Source: Melieria omissa (taxonomy: Eukaryota; Arthropoda; Insecta; Diptera; Ulidiidae). Taken from it: 64,000 bases of DNA. The notes under the pieces are model-generated. The model made no database searches, was not told the origin of the DNA, and saw nothing but the letters and a program-made list of their open reading frames with translations. The translations under genes and the position numbers were made by a program. Position 1 is the stretch's first letter. Each line of letters begins with the position of its first letter. The stretch lies in NCBI GenBank assembly GCA_963971225.1, contig OZ020267.1, positions 30,259,298 through 30,323,297 of the forward strand, in the 5' to 3' direction. Below, piece after piece: positions 56,353 through 64,000 of this stretch.

Positions 56353-56821
56353 CGACACTAAAGTTGCCTGAAGGCAATTTCACCTATTTGTCATCTTATA
56401 GCAAAATCTACGATTGATTTATTGGTTTAATTTAAGTCACAACAACAACAAATTAGTATTTTTAGAAGAGAATTCAAAGCAAATTATAAAAATTTTAATG
56501 TTATCCCCAAAATAATTTCTAATAATTTGCAGCGATTGCAGGGAAAGTTTGTGTTCTAATTGAAGTCTACGAATTGGGCGCGTTTGATCAAAACTCTGTT
56601 TCTTTGGTAATAGTTAAATAAAATCAAAAAGTGATAATTTTGTATTTTTCCATGAATATCAGATAACTTTTCTGTAATAAAGAAATATTGATATAAAATT
56701 TATTTAATCCGTTTTAAGCTGAAATTATTTAAAAGTAAACTCCAGAACTCTAAAAAAGAGTAATCAAAAGAGTAACCAAAAAGTAATATCGAGACGCAGG
56801 ATATAATTTGGGTTGAAAGGG
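56347..56821. mobile_element. TTAA-flanked MITE (475 bp)
   Basis: TTAA at 56343-56346 and 56822-56825. Left end CCCTTTCGACACTAAAG. Right end, on the minus strand, CCCTTTCAACCC. The body matches 20422-20954. Non-coding, piggyBac-like by target site and CCC start. Confidence 0.9.
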
Positions 56822-56829
56822 TTAAAGCA

Positions 56830-58970
56830 ATTAAAGAGTGACAGTGGAGTTAAGTGCCATTTATGTTTCGAACCACCAAAATCTAAACTATTGAAGTCGT
56901 ACTGAGTCATTGATGTCATTCTTTGCAAAAGAAAAAAGTAAACCAAAAGTTGTTTCAGAGGTGGCAGCATTTTTCGTATATATCTACTAATGAACTGAGT
57001 CGATTAGCGGATTCTAACTTAAGATCTTAGTTAATATCGCCGCCTTCTGTGGAAAGACTGTTCGAAGCCAATTAGGTCAACAAGGTTTGTTTTTCTAACT
57101 TTTTTCAGCTTTCCAAGTTTGCTTTTTTTTCCTGACCTTTTTTTCTATTAGCTTTGTCACATGTTTTTAAGAGTAGTTCTTTGATTTTTTTTAATGACCG
57201 CTAAACAGGGACTTAACTATTATTATTATAAAAGTTTTTTAAGAAAATTATTGCAATGTAACTATTACACCGTGCGACAAAAATCAAAAAATTTCAGAAC
57301 ATACGAAAAACAACGATATCCTTGCAAAACTAGTTGCCAAATGTAGTAAAACTGTGTTTTTAGTTTTTCTCTCTGACGTCAGGATTTTTTTTATAACGAC
57401 TTTGAACTTTTAAGGACATGTTTATTTCAAACAATTATCTTGAAAATTGAGCGCATTGTAGAATAAAAATATGGGAATCAAATGAATGACAGAAATCCTT
57501 AGAATCTTAGAAAATTTGATGTTTTGGTGCAGAAGGACGAAGAGGTATTGAAAATGTCCTTTTAAAACTTTTTCCTTGAATATCCTTGCAAATTTCCAAT
57601 AATTTGTTTTGCAAAACATATATCTTAAGGACTAATATGTACACTACTACATACTTGAATTTGGTCCTTCTAACTTTATTAGTTTAAGATATAAATTAAT
57701 ACTTTAATAAGTTTTCTATCAGTAACACAATACGTAGGCAGTATTAAGTTATCGACCACTGCCATTACCATTACTTATTCATTTCCAATATAAAATGTAA
57801 TCTCAAACATTAATTGCATATTTGATTTATTGTGTTTTGGTCGCTAAAATGAGCTGAGTAAACTTGACAAAACAAATTTCCGCTACTCTCAAGCAAGCGA
57901 ATCCATTAACCTTTTTCGTCTCGTTCAATTTGTACATGAATTAGTGTTGCTATGCGGCAACAGATACACAGAACACACACACACACCATTACAGCAATGA
58001 ACGCTGAAAAGTTCAACGCTCAAAGCGAACCGTGTCCCCTCCCCGCCCATCGTTGCCCAGTAATTCGGCCGTCACTTTGCTTTGACTTTGCTCGTCCGCT
58101 GGTCCAGCGCTGTTTATGCCTTTTAGTTACTTATCAAAAAATGGCGCTTTACCATCTGCAACCTTTCCATTTCCGTGCAATTCGCAGCGGTTGCCTATAG
58201 TTGATGCTCTATGCTGTGTGGTGGGGGGCACATGGGGGCAGGGGGCACGAATGAGAAAGAAAAAAGTTAAAACTCACTTTCTGCTCGACTACACTTTGAA
58301 AAAGTTTGTGCACTACACTTCTACACACATTCACACGCGAAAAAACAGCCGCAATAATCTGCCAGTTGGCTGTTCGACGGGCAAATATATAATAACAACA
58401 ACAACAACAAAACCACTGTCGAAAATGCTAGCAAAATAGTGGCAACTGTTGTGGGCGCGCTACAAGATGCTACACACTAACAACAACTACACAAATAATA
58501 ACAACAACAACAACATAATGCGCCGAATTGCGCCACTGTAATGGCGAATAATGTTGCAAAGACGGCTGCCAAAGTTGAACGCGACGCAAGTGAGCGAGTG
58601 AGCGAAACGACGTGCCGCCACGCCGTGTCAATGCACGAAAGTATCCTGTATCTACATAACTAACTGAGCGTGTAGCTGCACTCGTCGCAACCAACTGCCA
58701 ACTTATTATGTCCACACTTTGCCGAAGTGCGCCAACGGGCCGTGGGCCCAAGTGCGCCTCGATTGCGCGGGGGACGCGGAGCGTTGGCCTTTGGCAGGTG
58801 GCAGGTGTGTAGGAGTTGCCACTGGCTGCTTGGCAGCTGTGCTGTATTTGGATGAGTGTATGTGTGTGTGTGTGTGTGTGGTTTTTGAACAAAAAAACAT
58901 CAACTACTTTTTTCTTTGGGTTTTCTGCAGCTTTAGATTTTTTATAATTTTTTCTGAGCTCTTTATGTTG

Positions 58971-59002
<32 letters not shown>

Positions 59003-60640
59003 CACCCGCACACACATAAATAGTAAAATAAACTTTGCGCAAAAGTTTGTTTATTGCACGAAAAAGCAACCAAGTGAGCGGCCAAGTTGCGCTCGGTCCG
59101 TTCACTTTTCTCTTCATGCTTTTCATTTAATTTTTTTTAAGTTTTTATTTTTTTATTTTTTATTTGTGGCAAATTTTGTTTTTTTGTTGCCCCTTTTTGC
59201 GCCTTTCATATTCATCATCTTTTCAACAGCCTCAACTGTTGCGGGTGGCAGCGTGCTGCGCAGTTTTTTTTGTTCGTTTCCTTTCTTTACTCTACTTGTT
59301 GGCTTGTTGTGCTGTTGTTATTCTTGTTGTTGGTATTGTTACTGTTCATAGGCAGTCAACGCGCTGTCAGTTTGGTTGGCTTAAGTTTTTTGTAGCTGCC
59401 GCTCAGGAGCTCGTGTAATATCCTTTTTGGTCTATTAAAAAGTTGTAAACTGCCCAAGTTTTCCGCTTTATTTGTGCGTCGTTTTTTCGCTCCCCCTGTC
59501 CCCGACTGCCTTCTAGGATCCATAGAAATTTTGTGGCGTTCGCTGGAGCATTGCACACAGACAAACACAACGCATAATTTCATTTTCTGCTGGAAAACTG
59601 AGCTCTGGCACAAAATTCAAATGGTCTGTTGCTGACACGACGCTGGCAGCACAACGAAATGCACAGTCCACTACCAATGGGAGACGAGGGGAGGGGGAGG
59701 TTGAAAATGTGCAGTGTGAAATTCAAATTTTCGCAAGTTGTAAATAAAATTTTGTTAATCAGTAAACGAGCAAAAGGGAAAATATTCACAGTTCACAGTG
59801 TCTGAAAGTGCACTGAAATTGTTGGCGATTTTCCGACACTAGAAAATGCTCACAACTCCGTTTTGTGCAAAGTAGTTAAGTACATTTCATACAGTGGCGC
59901 TTAAAAGTAACAGTTGCTGCTGCTTTCAAGTTGGCGCCTAAAATTAGGCTTGACTTTGAGCATTATTGGACAATGAATTCTCGTAGTTTCGCTGTGTTGA
60001 TTAGCTTTGCTGAATAGTTGGCGACAAGGTTGAAAAAGGTGGGGTCAACTGATGGGACACTGCTGATAGGGTTTGTTACTAAGAAACTGAAGAGATGAAA
60101 GCAGAAACTGGATATTTGTCAAGTAATGCTGCGTTCAAGTCGTTGTGAAACTATGAAATTCACTTTGATTGAGTTTGATTGTAGATTTTCATTACAGAAC
60201 TTAAGAAAAGATTTGCTTGTGCAGTAAGGGTTGTTGCTGTGATTTTTTTTTAATATTTTTTTGGATATAATTTAGCGTAATATTTAATTTCCTAAAGAAC
60301 TGTAGCGATTACAGAGTATAAAAGCATTTCAGATGAGTAAAGGTACTAGATTGTTGAGCGGATATCCTTTAAGAGGTGGACACCTTTTGGATGGCTGATA
60401 TGTCCTCGAAACGTTTTGATTTCATTAACAAAAACACTTTTCGGAAAAGGTGAAAGTCGCACGGAGCCAAATGGTTGATGGTTCAAATGTGATATTTAAT
60501 CAAAACTTCAGTCACAAATGTCTATCAAAGAGAAAGCATCAGTGAACTTATGCAAAACAAACCGGACGCAATATTTTTGGTAGCCAAATGTGTTCAGTTT
60601 AGATGCAATAAATTAGACGACTCTGGGCTGACTAGATCCT
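56830..60640. other. Non-coding DNA; no supported gene
   Basis: Left part AT-rich. From about 57950 to 59700 it is less AT-rich, with (CA)n/(TG)n at 57968-57982, 58859-58880 and 58972-58999, and (CAA)n at 58395-58410 and 58500-58513. Frames of 210-218 codons overlap each other on opposite strands at 58.47-59.35 kb and are composed largely of repeat translations (His-Thr, Val-Cys). Confidence 0.45.
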
Positions 60641-60643
60641 ATT

Positions 60644-61345
60644 CACCTTTAACCGCCTATAATTTCACAACTATTGAACCTTTTGACTAAAAAAAATTCT
60701 TTCGCGACAGAATTTAATTTCAAATTAATTAACTTTAACCTTAAAACTACGGAGTTTTATTTCAAGAAATGTGAAAGAAAGAAATGTGTTTTGGTTCTAA
60801 GCAATTTCTTTGATCCTTGATCGTTATCCTGGAAGCTATTCACCTTTGACCGCTTATAATATCTCAACTATTGAACTATTGAATTGACTAAAAAAACATT
60901 CTGATTATTTTGCGACGAAGTTTTATCTCAAGAGGGGCTTGTTTTTTAACTGTTAGAATATTTGGAAACAGGATTAAAAGAAATGTGTTTGTGTTCTAAG
61001 CAAATTTCTTGATCCTTGATCGTTATCCGGAAAGCTATTAACGTTTGACCGCCTATTTCTGCATAACTATTGAACCCTTTGATAAAAAAAAAAATCTGAA
61101 GTGAACTTGAACTCAACTCAACTCTGACCGCCCATAATTCCATAACTATTGAACCTTTTGACTAAAAAAAATCCTGATTTGTTCTTTATCCTTTTTGCAA
61201 CGAAGTTTTATCTGAAAAATTGTGTTTTTTAGTATAAAGAAATTTGGAAATAGGTTTAAAAAAAGTTTGTTTTGGATCTTAGCAAATTCAATGATCCTTA
61301 ATCGTTTTCCTGGAAGCTTTTCACCTTTGACCGCCTATAATTCCA
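60644..61345. repeat. ~196-bp tandem repeat, about 5 copies
   Basis: CACCTTTGACCGCCTATAAT or variants recur near 60644, 60838, 61037, 61121 and 61319. Spacings are about 194, 199, 84 and 198 bp, so one unit is shortened. Each copy continues with CAACTATTGAACCTTTTGAC and TTTTGCAACGAAGTTTTATC. Confidence 0.85.
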
Positions 61346-61599
61346 TAACTTTTGAACCGTTTGACTAAAAAAATCCTGATTTGTACTTTATCCTTTTTGC
61401 AACGAAGTTTTATCCTAGAAAGTAATTTTTTTAACTATAGAGAAAATTGGAGTGTGTGAGAGTGTTTCCAACTCTATAGTTAGAAAAATCAGTTTCTAGG
61501 ATAAAACTTCGTTGCAAAAAGATAAAGTAAAAATCAGGATTTTTTTAGTCAAACGGTTCAAAAGTTATGGAATTATAGGCGGTCAAAGGTGAAAAGCTG
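61315..61599. repeat. 285-bp long hairpin ending the 196-bp repeat field
   Basis: AGCTTTTCACCTTTGACCGC at 61315 and its inverse ending at 61599. The arms match closely over about 125 bases each, including the inner ACTATAGAG/CTCTATAGT pair. The loop of about 25-30 bp contains GGAGTGTGTGAGAGTG. The last tandem unit is therefore followed by an inverted copy of itself. Confidence 0.9.
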
Positions 61600-61859
61600 C
61601 CTTGGGTTTGTAAATACATTTTTCCAGTAGTCGTGAAAGCGTTAAACATTATTTTAACAATTTATAAATAACATTTCTTTAGAGTATTATTCAGAGATTG
61701 ATTCAGAATATTGCTCAAAGTTACCTATGAAGTACGTAACATACTAAGAAAGTTCGCAAGAAAACCAGGTATTGAAACAAATACTGTCGCTCAATGTAAG
61801 TGTATGAGTCTACATGACCCAGTGTGTTCTACGAGGGTTAATGTTAGTAAGATGCGTAA

Positions 61860-62280
61860 ATTCAAATTAAATAGTTTCTTTGATTACCTCACGCAAAGTT
61901 CTAATGGATTCGTCCATTATGCAGTCATCATTTATAATCTTACGACCGTTTTTAAATCGCTTATGCCCCTTATGACCCCTGCCACGGCAAAAACAATCAT
62001 TCCCATAATTTTGATTCATCAATAAAAATGTTTCGGTAAAGTTTACCCAGTTTAAAAAAAAAAAACTTAATGCTGTCTCTTTTTTTTCGATGCCCATTTT
62101 TGTACCAATGACACCAACATGCTGTCAATTCAAATGCTATAACTTTGCTCCCAGTGAAACAAATGTCATGAAATTTTGACTGGAAATTGAGAAAAGATGT
62201 ACCTATCAACACACCAAGTCCTATAAAGGACACTAGAATACTGTCTATTTTAAAGGTCCTGCTGACTTTGCAATGCATGA
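61860..62280 (-). pseudogene. Mariner 5' end: transposase HTH fragment, minus strand
   Basis: The minus-strand ATG at 62097 starts MGIEKK. The correct frame alternates because of indels in A/T runs: KRDSIKF-type text and KLGKLY are in one frame, and FTETFLLMNQNYGNDC in another. Then RFKNGRKIINDD follows at about 61950. This is the mariner HTH region. The upstream 5' UTR (to 62180) matches 44870-44965. The catalytic part was not found. Confidence 0.7.
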
Positions 62281-62289
62281 TGCATTTGT

Positions 62290-64000
62290 CGCTCTGACTA
62301 ATAGAATCAATAAAACTAATGTGCAGACAAATTGCGTGGTGAATTTATGAGGAATTTAATAGAGACTAAGCTGAGTTACTTAACTGGATAACTTCAGTTG
62401 GTAGGGGCTAATTTTTTTTTTAATTTTTTTAATTTTTGCCAAGAAACTAATTTCATTTAATTATTTTTTTATTATTTTTTTTATTATTTTTTAAATAGAT
62501 CTAATTTAATAGAATAAATTATAAGCGCACAATCAACCTATCGAAACTAATATCGAACACAAAATATTTAATAGATTTTGCTATATTCAAAGCTTTGCTG
62601 AAAACTTGCTCACTGGTAGTTATTTTTGTAATTTGTTGTTTGTTTTTTTTTTCGCTGCACACATCCTTTCGCTGTTGCAACTGCAATGTGTCATAGTACA
62701 ACAACTTTTACACCGCACACACACACACACACACACACTTCCGTTTTCCTTGGTTTACAGTTGGACAATTTATTAAAAGTTTGTTTGCCTTTCGCTGCTA
62801 GTTTCGACTGCGTGCGCCACTATCTGCGCGCACTGCTTGTTTGCCGTATTCCAATTATTTTTTAAATTTATTTTAGTACAAAACCATACATCAATATTTA
62901 CAAAAAGGATATTAATTGGGATGAACTCATATCCTGGCATATTTGAACTTTTGCTTTGCAAGCACACACACACACACACACACACACGAGCGAGCACGTC
63001 AATAATTTATCTTTTCAATAAAACATCGAAATTGTCGAGCAGTCGAGCGCGCTGTCGGAGTTTGCGTGTTGCAATTCTTTGCGCAAACAAAATGTCGCCT
63101 GAACGCTTGCCCACTTCGCCGCAAGTGTGACGCGCGCAACTTGCACGCATATGTGTGTGTGTGTATGCATATTTATGTAGTAGAAGGCTTGCAATAAATT
63201 GCTGCTGCTCGAGCGTTTACAATGCAGTTCGTGATGTTGTTGTTGTTGCTTCCATGTTCTCTTTCAGTTCAACTGCAACTGCAATTGCGCCACTATGGCC
63301 ACAGTTCGAAAGACATTGTGACGCTCGCTTCGAATTTCGTTGGGTTCTTGGCGTTGCCGCAGTCCTCGCACAGACGACAGACAGCCGAGTACGTGCTGCA
63401 GTCAAGCCATAGGTTATATTTACTTTATGTTAAATGTTCAAATATTTTATTGTAACACATAACCCGCACTTGTCAGTGTGCGCCATATCGAAAGTGGATC
63501 GACGTGAGTGCATACATAAGCATACAAAAACACACACACACAAGGACTTATGTATAACTTTAGGTTAGAAAGAACGAAACAGGGAGATGGGTTGAAATGT
63601 ATTTGCATAGCAGGAGCGTCAAATCTGTTGTACAAGTATGTCTACTTTCTAAAAGCCTTCGACATGAAATACAGTTGAGGAATTGGAATAAAAATATAGA
63701 TAAATTAAAAATATTTAAAATTATAAATTATAATTTGTAACACTTATTGACAGCAATTAATTATTACAGTTTGGCAACACATATGAAAACATCAGCATTG
63801 TTCTGAACCGAAGCAGTTTTGAACCGAACCATTCGGTCCTTTCAATCAAGCCGAACTAACGAAAATAATAATAAAAAATAATTACAAAAAAAATTAAAGA
63901 AAAAATTAAAAAAAAATAATAAAAAATAATAATAATAAAATAAACGAAAATAATAATAAAAGTTTAATTATATTATTTGGTTTCACATTCTTCAGTGCTA
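62290..64000. other. Non-coding DNA to window end
   Basis: (CA)n at 62717-62738 and 62964-62987, (TG)n at 63151-63163, (CA)n at 63530-63541 and an AAT-rich end (63860-63960). Frames at 63155-63455 overlap on both strands without a domain. Near 63800-63850 GAACCGAA repeats in a short stretch. No gene supported. Confidence 0.5.

Noticed and set aside
58470..59351. Frames of 218 (minus) and 210 (plus) codons
   Set aside because: They overlap each other and pass through (CA)n/(GT)n tracts. No domain.
61711..62025. 104-codon plus-strand frame
   Set aside because: It runs antisense over the mariner HTH relic and has no domain of its own.

Overview
This window looks like genomic DNA of a higher dipteran fly, most likely an acalyptrate such as a tephritid fruit fly. 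The base composition is AT-rich, (CA)n, (GT)n and (GTT)n microsatellites are everywhere, and the mobile elements are typical of insects: gypsy-like LTR, R1-clade and RTE LINEs, several mariner families including a rosa-like DD41D copy, TTAA-specific MITEs and tRNA-derived SINEs. The species assignment is inference. I could not support a single host protein-coding exon or a functional tRNA, rRNA or miRNA gene. The window reads as intergenic DNA or the inside of a very large intron.

Layout. 1-10.1 kb: a hAT-like MITE with an internal 187-bp triplication, AT-rich non-coding DNA, two older tandem-repeat fields, a LINE RNase H-end relic and a long (ATTC)n field. 9.6-12.2 kb: RTE LINE relics, a SINE and a decayed DD37E transposon. 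12.2-18.9 kb: microsatellite-rich non-coding DNA interrupted by a dead rosa-like (DD41D) transposon. 18.9-21 kb: two TTAA-flanked MITEs around a decayed mariner. 23.1-28.2 kb: two fields of a 14-bp satellite, the first with a 182-bp (13 x 14) higher-order unit and its own MITE insertion.

29.45-36.87 kb is the best-preserved part. A 5'-truncated R1-clade LINE carries an 11-bp target-site duplication (TSD) and is split by a 6,274-bp gypsy-type element. That element has two 709-bp LTRs that I read as identical and a 4-bp TATA TSD. It keeps gag, protease, RT and the start of RNase H, but has lost integrase and any env, so it was probably mobilised in trans very recently.

37-64 kb: a second SINE type, a near full-length mariner, a deleted mariner nested in a Tc1-like TIR element, mariner relics, two more hAT-like MITE copies, AT-rich tandem arrays, another TTAA MITE, and a 196-bp repeat field ending in a 285-bp hairpin.

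No operon or pathway logic applies. The elements are related by nesting, which gives a relative order: host DNA, then (CA)n, then LINE, then gypsy; satellite, then MITE; Tc1-like element, then mariner deletion derivative.
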